A stretch of DNA of 57,450 nt, from assembly GCA_031277255.1 (NCBI GenBank), contig JAITMS010000067.1, positions 1-57,450 of the forward strand, written 5' to 3'. This document shows positions 29,362 through 38,410 of this stretch, piece by piece. Source of the stretch: Azonexus sp. (GTDB lineage Bacteria > Pseudomonadota > Gammaproteobacteria > Burkholderiales > Rhodocyclaceae). The notes beneath the pieces were generated by a model. That model made no database searches, was not told the DNA's origin, and saw only the letters and a program-made list of their open reading frames with translations. A program made the position numbers and the translations under genes. Positions within the stretch are counted from its first letter, which is position 1. The number at the start of each line of letters is the position of its first letter.

Positions 29362-30575
29362 GTTTCGATCCTCTGGCGCTGCGCCGTGAATTTCCCTTTT
29401 TCGCCGCCGCCGACAAGCCGCCGCGGCATTACCTCGACAACGCCGCCACCAGCCAGATCCACGGCAGCGCCCTGGCCTCGATGATCGACCACGAAACCCG
29501 ACGGGCCAACGTCATGCGCGGCAATCACGCGCTCGCCGCAAGGGCAACCGAAGCCTATGCCACAGCCCGTCAGCAAAGCGCCCGCTTTTTGCACGCCGCC
29601 AGCGCCGATGAAATCATTTTCACCGCTGGCGCCACGACTGCCCTCAACCTCGTCGCCGCCGCCTTCGGCGCGACCCTGAGCGCAGGCGACGAAGTGGTCG
29701 TTTCGCTCGCCGAACATCACAGCAATCTCGTGCCCTGGCAGCAATTGCGCCAACGGCGCGGCATCGTCCTCAAATTTTTGCCGCTCACCGGCGACGGGCG
29801 CATCGACACCAATGCGCTAACCGATGTCGTCACGCCGCGCTGCCGCCTGATCGCGCTGACGCACTGTTCCAACGTCACCGGCGCGCAGACCGATGTGACC
29901 GCCGTGACCGCCGCCGCCCGCGCCGTCGGCGCGCGCGTTCTGCTCGACGGGGCGCAGCGCGCGCCGCATGGCCCGGTCGATGTCGCGGCCCTCGGCGTTG
30001 ATTTTTACGTCTTCTCCGGCCACAAATGCTACGGGCCGGGCGGCATCGGCGTCCTCTGGGGACGCGCCGAGGCGCTGCAAGGACTGCCGCCTTTTCTCAC
30101 CGGCGGCGGCATGGTCGGCGAAGTCTTCCCGGAACACAGCGCCTTCGCCCCGCCGCCCCGGCGCTTCGAGGCAGGCACGCCGCCCATCGCCGCCGCCATC
30201 GGCCTCGGCGTCGCGCTGACGGCGCTGATGGACTGGCCGTGGCCCGCCATCCACGATCACCAACAGGCGCTGCTCAACCGCCTGTTGCACGGCCTGGCCG
30301 ACATTCCCGGCCTCTGCCTCCTTGGCCCGCGCGACACGGCGGCGCGCTGCCCGGTCGTCAGTTTTGCGATCGCCGACCTGCATCCCCACGACATCTGCCA
30401 GGTCCTCGATGACCACGGCGTCGCGCTGCGCGGCGGCCACCTCTGCGCCCAGCCCCTGATGCGCCATTTCGGCATCGACGGGGCCAACCGGGCCAGCCTT
30501 GCGCCCTACAACACCAACGACGACATCGACGCCCTGCTGACCGGCCTCGATGACGCCATCCGCCGCCTGCGATGA
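29358..30575 (+). CDS. SufS/CsdA-type cysteine desulfurase
   Basis: A 405-aa PLP enzyme. The PLP lysine is K223 in FSGHKCYGPGG and the reactive cysteine is C363 in GGHLCAQPL, where SufS proteins usually have HHCAQ, so one His is Leu here. It releases sulfur from cysteine as a persulfide. In this setting it could supply sulfur to the Mo centre via XdhC, to FdhD, or to the Fe-S clusters via the SufU-type protein it overlaps. It may therefore be a private maturation enzyme rather than the housekeeping desulfurase. Confidence 0.92.
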   Translation: MSFDPLALRREFPFFAAADKPPRHYLDNAATSQIHGSALASMIDHETRRANVMRGNHALAARATEAYATARQQSARFLHAASADEIIFTAGATTALNLVAAAFGATLSAGDEVVVSLAEHHSNLVPWQQLRQRRGIVLKFLPLTGDGRIDTNALTDVVTPRCRLIALTHCSNVTGAQTDVTAVTAAARAVGARVLLDGAQRAPHGPVDVAALGVDFYVFSGHKCYGPGGIGVLWGRAEALQGLPPFLTGGGMVGEVFPEHSAFAPPPRRFEAGTPPIAAAIGLGVALTALMDWPWPAIHDHQQALLNRLLHGLADIPGLCLLGPRDTAARCPVVSFAIADLHPHDICQVLDDHGVALRGGHLCAQPLMRHFGIDGANRASLAPYNTNDDIDALLTGLDDAIRRLR

Positions 30576-30997
30576 GCCAAGACCTCTACCACCAGGCCAT
30601 CAAGGAATTGGCCCAGACCGCCAGCGGTGTGGGGCGGCTGACATCGCCAACAGCCAGCGCCCGCCTCGACAACGCCCTCTGCGGCGACCGCGTGACGGTC
30701 GATCTCAACATCGAACAGGGCCGCATCACCGCGCTGACAGAAGAAACCAAAGGCTGCCTGCTATGCCGCGCCGCCGCCGCCCTGCTCGCCCGCCAAGCGC
30801 CAGGCCGCGCCGCCGCCGACATCGCCACGGCCCTCACCGCCCTGCAAGCCCTGCTCCGGGGCGAAGCGGGAGCCGCCGCTTCATGGCCCGATTTATCGCT
30901 ATTTACCCCGGTCAGCCCCCACAAAAGCCGCCACGGCTGTGTCCTGCTCCCCTTTCAAGCGGCGCAGCGGGCCGTTGAAGCGGCAGATGCCCGCTAA
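30572..30997 (+). CDS. SufU/IscU-type scaffold or sulfur-transfer protein
   Basis: A 141-aa protein with the SufU/IscU ligand set: C37-G-D39, CLLC (C62, C65) and HGC (C123). Paired with the preceding desulfurase by an ATGA overlap, as SufU is with SufS in Firmicutes. It probably accepts sulfur or helps build [2Fe-2S] clusters for the operon's enzymes. Last gene of the array. Its stop codon overlaps that of the convergent acyl-CoA dehydrogenase gene. Confidence 0.85.
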   Translation: MSQDLYHQAIKELAQTASGVGRLTSPTASARLDNALCGDRVTVDLNIEQGRITALTEETKGCLLCRAAAALLARQAPGRAAADIATALTALQALLRGEAGAAASWPDLSLFTPVSPHKSRHGCVLLPFQAAQRAVEAADAR

Positions 30998-32184
30998 AAC
31001 ATCTCCATCGCCATGAAGTTGCGCAGCACTTGATTGGCGCCGTCGTAAATCGTGGTGACCATTGAATCGCGGACGTATTTCTCAGCCGGATAGCCTTTCA
31101 TGTAACCCGAACCGCCGAGTATCTGAAGGGCGTCAACGGTAACCTTGCGGGCCATTTCGGAAGCGAACACCTTGGCCATGGCGGGATGGATGCCTTTGTC
31201 GTGGATGCCGTTCTGCGTTGCCCAGGCAATGCGCTGGGTGAGCAGACGGGCGGCTTCGATTTGCATCTTCATGTCCACGAGCATGTGGCTGACGGCCTGG
31301 TAGTTGATGATCGGCTGGCCCCAGATGACGCGCTCCCTGGCGTAATCGACGGCCATCTCGTAGGCGGCGCGGGCCAGCCCTAGCGACAGGGCGCCGGTCA
31401 TCACGCCGTTGACGTGGTAACAGCGCATGAGAATCTGCAAGCCTTCGCCTTCCGGCCCCAGCCTGTCATCCTCCGACAGCCGCATGTTCTCGAAAATCAG
31501 TTCGCCGTTACTCATGCCGCGGTGACCCATTTTGTCCTCGATCTTGCCGATGGAGAAGCCTGGCGTATCGGCGGGGAAGAAGAAAACGCTGTTGGCAGCC
31601 AGGTTGCCCTTCGTCTTGTCGGTGCGGACGAGGAGACCGTACAGCTCGGCATGGCTGCTGTTGGTGATGAAGCACTTGGCGCCGTTGATGATGTAATCAC
31701 CGCCGTCCCGCTTCGCCGTAGTGCGGGTGCCCAACTGGGGATTGGGGTCGCCGCAGAAAATTTCGGTGCCGCCGGAAGGCTCGGTGGCGCCGAAAGCCAC
31801 CAGATGATGGGTCTCGCCCCGCATGTCGCAGTAGGGGCGCAGCCAGCGTTCGATCTGTTCGTCGGTGCCGTTGTCGGCGACCATCTTGCTGACTGAGCAA
31901 CTGACCGCGAGGTTCATGGCGAAGCCGATGTCGGCTGCCGCCAGTTCTTCGATGACGATGATGAAATCGTTCATCGTCAGATCGAGGCCGCCCCATTTTT
32001 CCGGTATGAGCATGGTGTGGAAGCCGAGGGCGCAGGCTTTGCGCGTCGCTTCGGCGTCAAACGCCTGGCGCGGATCGGCGATCCGGTCGATGGCCGCAGC
32101 CCTGGGTTTGACTTCTTTCTCGGCGAATTTTCTCGCTGTTTCTTGCAACCTGAGCTGATCTTCGGTTAACGCAAAATCAATCAT
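30994..32184 (-). CDS. Acyl-CoA dehydrogenase family protein
   Basis: A 396-aa FAD enzyme. FAD and substrate blocks are AFGATEPSGGTEIF, INGAKCFITNS, VNGVMTGALSLGLARAA and the C-terminal QILGGSGYMKGYPAEKYVRD. At the position of the usual catalytic Glu (IYEGT in MCAD-type enzymes) it reads TIYDGANQ, that is D381. Asp as base is unusual and hints at an atypical alpha-beta or 1,4-desaturation. It is the last gene of the minus-strand run from 36172. The CoA ligase that would feed it is not in the window. Confidence 0.93.
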   Translation of the reverse strand: MIDFALTEDQLRLQETARKFAEKEVKPRAAAIDRIADPRQAFDAEATRKACALGFHTMLIPEKWGGLDLTMNDFIIVIEELAAADIGFAMNLAVSCSVSKMVADNGTDEQIERWLRPYCDMRGETHHLVAFGATEPSGGTEIFCGDPNPQLGTRTTAKRDGGDYIINGAKCFITNSSHAELYGLLVRTDKTKGNLAANSVFFFPADTPGFSIGKIEDKMGHRGMSNGELIFENMRLSEDDRLGPEGEGLQILMRCYHVNGVMTGALSLGLARAAYEMAVDYARERVIWGQPIINYQAVSHMLVDMKMQIEAARLLTQRIAWATQNGIHDKGIHPAMAKVFASEMARKVTVDALQILGGSGYMKGYPAEKYVRDSMVTTIYDGANQVLRNFMAMEMF

Positions 32185-32212
32185 CGGACGCTCCTGGGCT
32201 TATCCCCGTCTA

Positions 32213-32701
32213 TCAATCGGGCAAGACAACGGACATCACTTGGGCCACGCCTTGACCGGCGTTGAAAGAGCCGTGGCCTTTGCCCTTGTGGTCGTCCATC
32301 AGGACGATCTGGCCGGGGTGGAAAATTTTGGTTTCGCCATCGGAAGCGGTGAAGGCGACGGCCCCGGTCAGCACGATGAAAAACTGGCGCGTCCGTGGCG
32401 GATGATTGGCACGGCCATCCCAGCCGGTCGGCGCGGCCATGAAGCCGGTCGATACGGCGGGATATTTGGCATTGGCCTGCACCCAGACCGGCGGCACGTC
32501 ATTGGCGTAGGGGAATTGCTTGAAATCGACAGTGACCTTGTCCCAGTGCGAATTGCCGTTCTCGTCGGAGTACAGGCGGTCGTAGGTGAATAGCTGGACG
32601 GTCTGCTCTGCCGTCGGTTTGGCCGGTACGTCGCCCGCCAGACAGGGGACGCAAAAGACGAGCGCCAGGGCGAGGCCGATGAGTTTGTCAATCTGTTTCA
32701 T
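32213..32701 (-). CDS. Secreted cupin-domain protein
   Basis: A 162-aa protein with a signal peptide (MKQIDKLIGLALALVFCVPCLAG). The cupin barrel ends in TRQFFIVLTGAVAFTASDGETKIFHPGQIVLMDDHKG, with few canonical metal His residues. The start is set by AAAGGAGGAG upstream of 32701; a longer reading to 32737 overlaps the neighbouring gene. Periplasmic location matches the Tat-exported hydroxylase encoded just before it. Function unknown; it may bind or isomerise a substrate or product. Confidence 0.75.
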   Translation of the reverse strand: MKQIDKLIGLALALVFCVPCLAGDVPAKPTAEQTVQLFTYDRLYSDENGNSHWDKVTVDFKQFPYANDVPPVWVQANAKYPAVSTGFMAAPTGWDGRANHPPRTRQFFIVLTGAVAFTASDGETKIFHPGQIVLMDDHKGKGHGSFNAGQGVAQVMSVVLPD

Positions 32702-32733
32702 ATTTGCTCCTCCTTTGGGGATGTCGCTACCAC

Positions 32734-34899
32734 TCACATTTTCAAGGGCAGGGAACGTAGCCGTTTACCCGTGGCCTTGAAGACCGCATTCCCGATTGCT
32801 GGCGCGACCAGCCCAACCGCCGATTCGCCAACCCCGACCGGGGAACGCTCGGAGTCGACGAGGTAAACCTCCATTTCCGGCGTTTCGTCCATGCGCGCCA
32901 AGGCATAATCGTGGAAATTGCTCTGCTCAACCTTGCCGTCGGCGATGGTGATCTGGTCGTGCAGGCAGGCGCTCAGGCCCCAGACGATGCCGCTTTCGAT
33001 CACCGTTCTGGCGATGTCGGGATTGATGACCTTGCCAATATCCACGGTACAGACGATTTTGTGCACCCGGATCGCCGTTCCGCGTACCGAGACCTCGGCG
33101 ACCGCAGCCAACAGAGCGCCCTTGATTTTTTCAAGGGCGATGCCCTGGAAACGGCCTTTTTTGGGGCGACCCCATTGAGCTTTTGCCGCCGCCAGCTTGA
33201 GCAGTTTGCTCTCGACGGAATCCGGGGCCAGGTGCTTGAGGCGGAACGCCAGACTCTCCACTTTCGCCTGATGAGCCAGTTCGTCCATGAAGCTTTCGAG
33301 GAAGAAGGTGTTGAACGAATGACCCACCGAGCGCCAGAAGAAGACGGGGATGCCGCTTTGCACGAAAACCTGGCTGACCTTGGCGGGGCCGAGTTGGTAG
33401 AGCGGCTCGTCGATCCTTTCCAGGTTTTTCTCGTCGCTCTCCATCTTCTTGCGGGCAATCTTCTCCACTTCCGAATCAGGCATGGCGGGCGGGAAGATGA
33501 CCGGGCGTATGACGTGGAACAGGTTGTAGATCAGGCTGTCGCCCGCCACGCAATAACGCCAGGTCTTGACGACGGCGCCGTCGAGTTCGGCGTACAGGCG
33601 GCTGGTAACCGCCTGGCGATAGGCGTCGTGCTGCAAGTCGTCCTCGCGGCTCCAGATCACCTTGACCGGCACGGGTTTACCGAACCGCTTGGCGACCTTG
33701 GCCGCATCGGCAGCCACATCGGCGATGACGCGGCGGCCAAAACCACCGCCGAGATAACAGCCGTGCACCGTGACCCGGTCGGGCGCGCAACCCAAGGACA
33801 AGGCCACGGCGCCGCGCGCGATGTCGGGAGCCTGGGTGGAGACCCAGAGATCAACCTTGTCGCCGTCAATGGCTACGGTCGCATTCATCGGCTCCATCGG
33901 CGCGTGGGCCATATAACCGGCGGTGTATTCAACGCTCAGGCTACCGCGGGCGATGGGCAGATTGTTTTCCGCTTCGAGCGCGTCGAGCGCGGCGCGCTGA
34001 TCGCTGGCGATGCTCTGGCTCGATACGCCTTTCAGCGCGCCAGCGTCCCATTCGATGTCGAGCGTGTCAGCCGCCTGGCGGGCGTACCAGTAGTGGGTCG
34101 CAACAACCGCCACGGCGCTGTCGTCGATCGGCCCGACATCGAGCACGCCGCGCATGGCGCGGGCTTGGTCGGCGTTGAAGTTCTTCAGCCTGCCGCCGAA
34201 ATGGGGGCAACGAACCACCACGGCGACGACCGTCCCCTTGGGGGTGATGTCGATGCCGTATTTGGCCGAGCCGTTGACCTTGTCTCTCGATTCGAGGCGA
34301 CGGTTGTAGCGGCCAACGAAGCGGTATTGATCCGGCGATTTGAAGGCCGGTTTTTCGGGTAGCGGCAGGCCGCGGGCGATTGCCACGAAGTCGCCGCAAG
34401 GCGCTTTTTTGCCGCTGTTGGCATGAATCACCACGCCATCTCTGGTATCCAGTTCAGCGACGGGAACGCCCCAATCCTGAGCCGCCGCCGTCAGCAGCAA
34501 CAGGCGCACCGTTGCCGCCGCTTCGCGCATCGGCTGGTAGCAGGTGACCATCGAACTGCTGGCGTTGGTGATCTGGAGATGAAACAGCGGATTCAGATAG
34601 GCCGGGTGAATGCCGGAGAACTGGCGGATGATGGCCTCCGGCGCAACGCCGAGTTCCTCGGCGACGACGGTAATCAGGCCGGTCATAATGCCCTGGCCCA
34701 TTTCCGCCTTGTGCAACTGAAAGATGATCCGGTTATCCGGGGTCACCTGCAGCCAGGCGTTGGGCTGCAAATCCGTAGCGGAAGCATGGGGATAAGGCGG
34801 CATGGCCGGAGCCTTGTCGTCCGCGAAGACAATGCCAACCGCCAGGCCACTCGTGGCGGCAAGCCCGGTGAGCAAAAAGGTGCGCCGACTGATGGCCAT
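32734..34899 (-). CDS. Mo hydroxylase 2, Tat-exported large subunit (isoquinoline 1-oxidoreductase beta type)
   Basis: A 721-aa molybdopterin subunit. The N-terminus [20 protein letters not shown] is a Tat signal, so the folded enzyme is exported to the periplasm. Family blocks are QLHKAEMGQGIMTGL, YLGGGFGRR and the C-terminal GVGESAVGLVAPAIGNAV with the catalytic Glu. Homologues oxidise isoquinoline, aldehydes or other N-heterocycles. The ATG at 34899 overlaps the small-subunit stop (TGATG). No FAD subunit lies nearby, so electrons probably pass to a periplasmic cytochrome. Confidence 0.92.
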   Translation of the reverse strand: MAISRRTFLLTGLAATSGLAVGIVFADDKAPAMPPYPHASATDLQPNAWLQVTPDNRIIFQLHKAEMGQGIMTGLITVVAEELGVAPEAIIRQFSGIHPAYLNPLFHLQITNASSSMVTCYQPMREAAATVRLLLLTAAAQDWGVPVAELDTRDGVVIHANSGKKAPCGDFVAIARGLPLPEKPAFKSPDQYRFVGRYNRRLESRDKVNGSAKYGIDITPKGTVVAVVVRCPHFGGRLKNFNADQARAMRGVLDVGPIDDSAVAVVATHYWYARQAADTLDIEWDAGALKGVSSQSIASDQRAALDALEAENNLPIARGSLSVEYTAGYMAHAPMEPMNATVAIDGDKVDLWVSTQAPDIARGAVALSLGCAPDRVTVHGCYLGGGFGRRVIADVAADAAKVAKRFGKPVPVKVIWSREDDLQHDAYRQAVTSRLYAELDGAVVKTWRYCVAGDSLIYNLFHVIRPVIFPPAMPDSEVEKIARKKMESDEKNLERIDEPLYQLGPAKVSQVFVQSGIPVFFWRSVGHSFNTFFLESFMDELAHQAKVESLAFRLKHLAPDSVESKLLKLAAAKAQWGRPKKGRFQGIALEKIKGALLAAVAEVSVRGTAIRVHKIVCTVDIGKVINPDIARTVIESGIVWGLSACLHDQITIADGKVEQSNFHDYALARMDETPEMEVYLVDSERSPVGVGESAVGLVAPAIGNAVFKATGKRLRSLPLKM

Positions 34900-35369
34900 C
34901 AGGATTTCTCCCCGCTCGCGTGCGCCTTGGCGGCAGAATGGATGGCCCGCTTGATGCGTTGATAGCTGCCGCAGCGGCAGAGATTTCCGCTCATCGCCGC
35001 CTCGATGTCCTTGTCCGACGGCTGCGGGTTGGCTGCCACCAAGGCCGCCGCCGACATGATCTGGCCCGATTGGCAGTAACCGCACTGGGCCACGTTCTCG
35101 TCAACCCAGGCATCCTGGAGGGTCTTGCCGATCGCGCTGTCAAGCCCCTCGATAGTGGTGACGCGCCGGTTGGCGGCTTCCGCCAGAGGGGTGCTGCAAC
35201 TGCGCACCGGAACGCCATCCAGATGCACCATGCAAGCGCCGCAGAGGCCGACGCCGCAGCCGAACTTGGCGCCGGTGAGCTGCAATTCTTCGCGCAGCGC
35301 CCAGAGCAGAGGCATTGCCGGATCGACATCGAGGCTGTGTTCCTCGCCGTTGACGTTGATATTCACCAT
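34899..35369 (-). CDS. Mo hydroxylase 2, [2Fe-2S] small subunit
   Basis: A 156-aa protein with [15 protein letters not shown] for the plant-type cluster and CGYCQSG plus LCRCGSY for the second. It has no signal of its own and would be co-exported with the Tat-bearing large subunit. Start at 35369 ([12 protein letters not shown]); the longer frame is unconvincing. Immediately precedes the large-subunit gene. Confidence 0.94.
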   Translation of the reverse strand: MVNINVNGEEHSLDVDPAMPLLWALREELQLTGAKFGCGVGLCGACMVHLDGVPVRSCSTPLAEAANRRVTTIEGLDSAIGKTLQDAWVDENVAQCGYCQSGQIMSAAALVAANPQPSDKDIEAAMSGNLCRCGSYQRIKRAIHSAAKAHASGEKS

Positions 35370-35401
35370 GATGATTTTTCCTGATGATGGGAGACAAAAG
35401 A

Positions 35402-36172
35402 TCAGAACCGCGACGGTACGGCGCTCAGCAGGGCGTCGTTGTTGAATTCCGGCGCCGCGTAACAGGTCTTGCTGTGAGTCAGGGACAGGTTGAGCAGGTT
35501 TTCGCAAGCCTGAACCCCGGCCAAGGCCGGGTTGACCACCGGCACAGCCAACCTTTGCGATAAGTAATGGTGCGATTGATACATGGTCGTTGAACCGAGA
35601 ACGATCACATCCGCGCCATCTTCTTCGATCGCCTGGCGGGCCGCCTGTTCGAGGGCGGCGAAGACGACCTCCTCCTTGCCGGTGAGCAGCGCCTCAAGAT
35701 TGGGGTGGGTATTGATGTGGCGTGCCGAAGCCAGCCGCTCCAAGAGGCCATATTGGCGGAGATTCTTTTTGTAGGGCGGAATCCAGCGATCCCACAGGGT
35801 GATGATGGAAAAATGCTCGCCCAGCGCGCAGGCCAGCAGAAAGGAACTCATGCCGGCGCCAACAGCAGGGATTTTGAGGCGAGAGCGAACGGCCTCCAGG
35901 CCGGTGTCGGTCATGGTGCAGACGCAAACGGCATCACAGCCTTCGGCTTCGGCTTGCTGGGCTGCTTCGAGAACGAAGACGGAAGCCAGGGCGCTGTCGT
36001 AATAACTGTCGAGGAAAAAACCGCCTTCGCGGGCAAAAGCAAATTCCAGCGTGATGCCGGGACCAACGAACCCGTCGGGAATCTGGGCGGTGAACAGGGG
36101 ATGGGCCGCTGGCGGAACCGGAACCGGGGTGATGACCCGGATCCGGCGGCTATTCCGGCGCGGATGGTTCAT
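35402..36172 (-). CDS. Asp/Glu/hydantoin racemase superfamily protein
   Basis: A 256-aa two-lobed protein of the Asp/Glu racemase fold (hydantoin racemase, maleate isomerase, arylmalonate decarboxylase). The first lobe has [18 protein letters not shown] (C79, C83, C85) and IPAVGAG. The second catalytic motif reads LGSTTM (S194), where racemases have a Cys. One-base racemase chemistry is therefore doubtful, and an isomerase or decarboxylase is possible. The start at 36172 has GAGGAGATATAC upstream. First gene of the minus-strand run; its promoter faces the AraC gene at 36399. Confidence 0.82.
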   Translation of the reverse strand: MNHPRRNSRRIRVITPVPVPPAAHPLFTAQIPDGFVGPGITLEFAFAREGGFFLDSYYDSALASVFVLEAAQQAEAEGCDAVCVCTMTDTGLEAVRSRLKIPAVGAGMSSFLLACALGEHFSIITLWDRWIPPYKKNLRQYGLLERLASARHINTHPNLEALLTGKEEVVFAALEQAARQAIEEDGADVIVLGSTTMYQSHHYLSQRLAVPVVNPALAGVQACENLLNLSLTHSKTCYAAPEFNNDALLSAVPSRF

Positions 36173-36398
36173 GTATATCTCCTCGTGCGTTGCGGTCGAG
36201 GCATGGCCTTCTCCCAAGTTCGCCACAATCCTATTGCACGCCCGGCAGGCGCTTGTTGCTACAACATGCCAATTTATATCGACTATCCGACACGCCTATG
36301 CTTAGCCTGCCGAGTCAATCGGCATCACCTCGTCAGTCAAGAATCGGCTGGCGTTTCCTGATTAGATTGGGCGACGGACGTTTCTCTGGAAGGTTTTC
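36173..36398. promoter_or_regulatory. Divergent promoter region between racemase-like and AraC genes
   Basis: 226 bp between divergent starts, more AT-rich toward the middle (CAATTTATATCG). It contains the paired AGTCAA site at 36312-36343 listed separately. Promoters for both directions are expected here. Confidence 0.5.
36312..36343 (+). promoter_or_regulatory. Putative AraC-type operator, copy A
   Basis: GAGTCAAT, then 7 nt, ACCTC, 2 nt, CAGTCAAGAA. The two AGTCAA half-sites (36313-36318 and 36335-36340) are 22 bp apart, about two helical turns, as AraC-family dimers require. The same words with identical spacing occur at 37317-37348. It lies 55 bp before the AraC start, so it may mediate autoregulation and control of the divergent genes. 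Confidence 0.6.
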
Positions 36399-37262
36399 AT
36401 GGCCATCAGCACCGATCCGGCAATCTGGCCGGAAACGCGCCAGGGCATGACTGACTGGCGGGTCATGAATAACCGGCTGGCGGATGACGACAATCCGCTC
36501 CGGCCAGTGCTTGGCTATGCTCACAACTGGCCGACCGACGCCCCCTTCAGCATCCCCAGCCACAGCCACTGGCGGGCGCAACTGGTGTTTGCCATCCAGG
36601 GCGTTTTGCGGATCAGCACCGCCGATGCCGTCTGGGTGGCGTCCCCTCAGCAGGCGGTCTGGGTTTCGCCCGGCGTTGCGCACGCGGTGACGGCAACGGG
36701 GGATTTTGTGTTGCAAACCTTGTACCTCCATCCAAGCGTCAAGGTCAATTTGCCGAATGGCTGCTGTGTCATCATGGTGCCCCCGTTGCTGCGGGAATTG
36801 ATTCTGCACGCCGTGCAGATGAAGCAGGATTACGTTCCCGGCGGTCTCGACGCCATGATCGTGTCGATCATCCCGGCGCTGCTCAATTCCATTGATCCGG
36901 AGCCTTTGCGGCTGCCGCTGCCCGTTGATCGGCGGCTGCGAACCGTGATCGACGCGCTGCTGGCCGATCCGGCCAACAAACATCCCTTGAGTTTCTGGGC
37001 GAGTCGGGTCGGGGCCAGCGAGCGCACCTTGCTGCGGCATTTCATCGACGAAACGGGGATGAGCTACCATGAATGGCGCAAGCGCCTGCGTCTGGTTCAT
37101 GCCATCACCCTGCTGGCGAACGGTAACACGGTCACCGCCACCGCCTACGCTCTCGGTTATGACAGCCCAAGCTCTTTCGTCGCCATGTTCCACCGGGCCT
37201 TGGGCAGTCCCCCGCGCCGCTATTTATCCTTGCGCAAAGGCCGCGCCGAGAGCGGCGGCTGA
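36399..37262 (+). CDS. AraC-family transcriptional regulator with cupin sensor
   Basis: A 287-aa regulator. The N-terminal cupin has HSHWRAQLVFAIQGVLRI and SPQQAVWVSPGVAHAV, and the C-terminal HTH pair includes FWASRVGASERTLLRHFIDETGMSYHEWRKRLRL and ALGYDSPSSFVAMFHRALGSPPRRY. This architecture resembles NimR/YdeO-like regulators. Paired direct-repeat sites upstream of itself and of the next gene are its likely targets. Confidence 0.92.
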   Translation: MAISTDPAIWPETRQGMTDWRVMNNRLADDDNPLRPVLGYAHNWPTDAPFSIPSHSHWRAQLVFAIQGVLRISTADAVWVASPQQAVWVSPGVAHAVTATGDFVLQTLYLHPSVKVNLPNGCCVIMVPPLLRELILHAVQMKQDYVPGGLDAMIVSIIPALLNSIDPEPLRLPLPVDRRLRTVIDALLADPANKHPLSFWASRVGASERTLLRHFIDETGMSYHEWRKRLRLVHAITLLANGNTVTATAYALGYDSPSSFVAMFHRALGSPPRRYLSLRKGRAESGG

Positions 37263-37316
37263 AGCTGCGCCGACTGCGGATGGCGGGTGTTTTTCTTTTG
37301 TGCGCCGATGCTTTGC

Positions 37317-37348
37317 GAGTCAATTCAAAGTACCTCAGCAGTCAAGAA
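37317..37348 (+). promoter_or_regulatory. Putative AraC-type operator, copy B
   Basis: GAGTCAAT (37317-37324), ACCTC (37332-37336) and CAGTCAAGAA (37339-37348) repeat copy A word for word with the same +15 and +22 offsets. It lies 75 bp upstream of the first ketopantoate-reductase-like gene, within the 161-bp gap 37263-37423. Confidence 0.6.
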
Positions 37349-37423
37349 GTCACTCAAATTTCTCAATAGACTTGGCGCCAAGAATAAGCAGTCAGATGCC
37401 CGGAGGGCTTTCTGGAGGGATGG

Positions 37424-38398
37424 ATGGGGACGAGGCAAATCAGGCGGGTTTGTGTGGCGGGCGCGGGCGCTATCGGCAGCCTGTTTGCCGGTCACCTGGC
37501 CGCGGTGGCTGAATCGACGGTTCTGACGCGGCGGCGGGAACATGCCGAGGCGTTGAACCGGCATGGCCTCAAAGTCAGCGGCAAGAGCAATCGCCAGGCC
37601 AAGGTGCTGGCGTCGACCGATCCGGCCGATCTCGGCGATGTCGATCTGGTCATCATCGCCACCAAGGCCAGCGCGGTGGAGGAGACGGCGGCCAGCCTCG
37701 TCGGCCACTTTCCCAGGGCGCTGGTGATGACCGTCCAGAACGGGCTGGGCTGCGAAGAAGTGGTCGCCCGGTATGGCGACTGGCCGGTCATCTCGGCGGT
37801 GACGTTTATGAGCGGCAATCGCCATTCCGATGTCCATGTCGAGTATGAGCTTGACACCGCCACCTGGCTGGGGCCGTGGGCCAAACGTCATGCCAGCTAC
37901 GCGGAGGCCGGGCAGGTGGCCGCCCTGATTGAAGCATCGGGGTTGCGGGCCAAGGCTTTCGCCGATCTGCTGCCGGCCCAGTGGTCGAAGCTGATTTTCA
38001 ACGCCACGGTCAATAGCGTCGCCGCCGTCTCCGATCTGCCGCACGTCAAGGCCTTTGCCGAACGTGAGGCGCTCACCGACCTCGGTTTTCTCGTCCACGC
38101 CATGATGGCTGAAGGCAAGCAGGTCGCTGCGGCGCTCGGCGTCAAGCTCTTTGAAGACCCGTGGGAGATGAACGTCGAAGCGACCAGCCACGGCCAGACC
38201 GGCGACGAGGATTACGCCCACGCGCCTTCCATGCTGGAAGACGTGCGCGCCCACCGGCTGACGGAAATCGACTGGATTACCGGCGCCATCGTCCGGGCGG
38301 CAAGGGAGACAGGCGTCGCGGCGCCGATCAATGAAACGCTGTACCGGCTGGTGAAGGCCAGGGAAGCCAGTTGGCGACTCAATCAGAAACAGGGATAA
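37424..38398 (+). CDS. Ketopantoate reductase family (ApbA/PanE-like) dehydrogenase, paralogue 1
   Basis: A 324-aa NADP-dependent 2-oxoacid reductase of the PanE fold. The N-terminal nucleotide loop is VCVAGAGAIGSLFAGHLA. VQNGLGCEEVVARY and the C-terminal LPAQWSKLIFNATVNSVAA, with the active-site Lys, are conserved. No other pantothenate genes are near, so a catabolic 2-oxoacid/2-hydroxyacid role is more likely. The start follows a GGAGGGATGG site. It lies 12 bp before the second paralogue. Confidence 0.87.
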   Translation: MGTRQIRRVCVAGAGAIGSLFAGHLAAVAESTVLTRRREHAEALNRHGLKVSGKSNRQAKVLASTDPADLGDVDLVIIATKASAVEETAASLVGHFPRALVMTVQNGLGCEEVVARYGDWPVISAVTFMSGNRHSDVHVEYELDTATWLGPWAKRHASYAEAGQVAALIEASGLRAKAFADLLPAQWSKLIFNATVNSVAAVSDLPHVKAFAEREALTDLGFLVHAMMAEGKQVAAALGVKLFEDPWEMNVEATSHGQTGDEDYAHAPSMLEDVRAHRLTEIDWITGAIVRAARETGVAAPINETLYRLVKAREASWRLNQKQG

Positions 38399-38410
38399 AC
38401 AGGTGAAACC

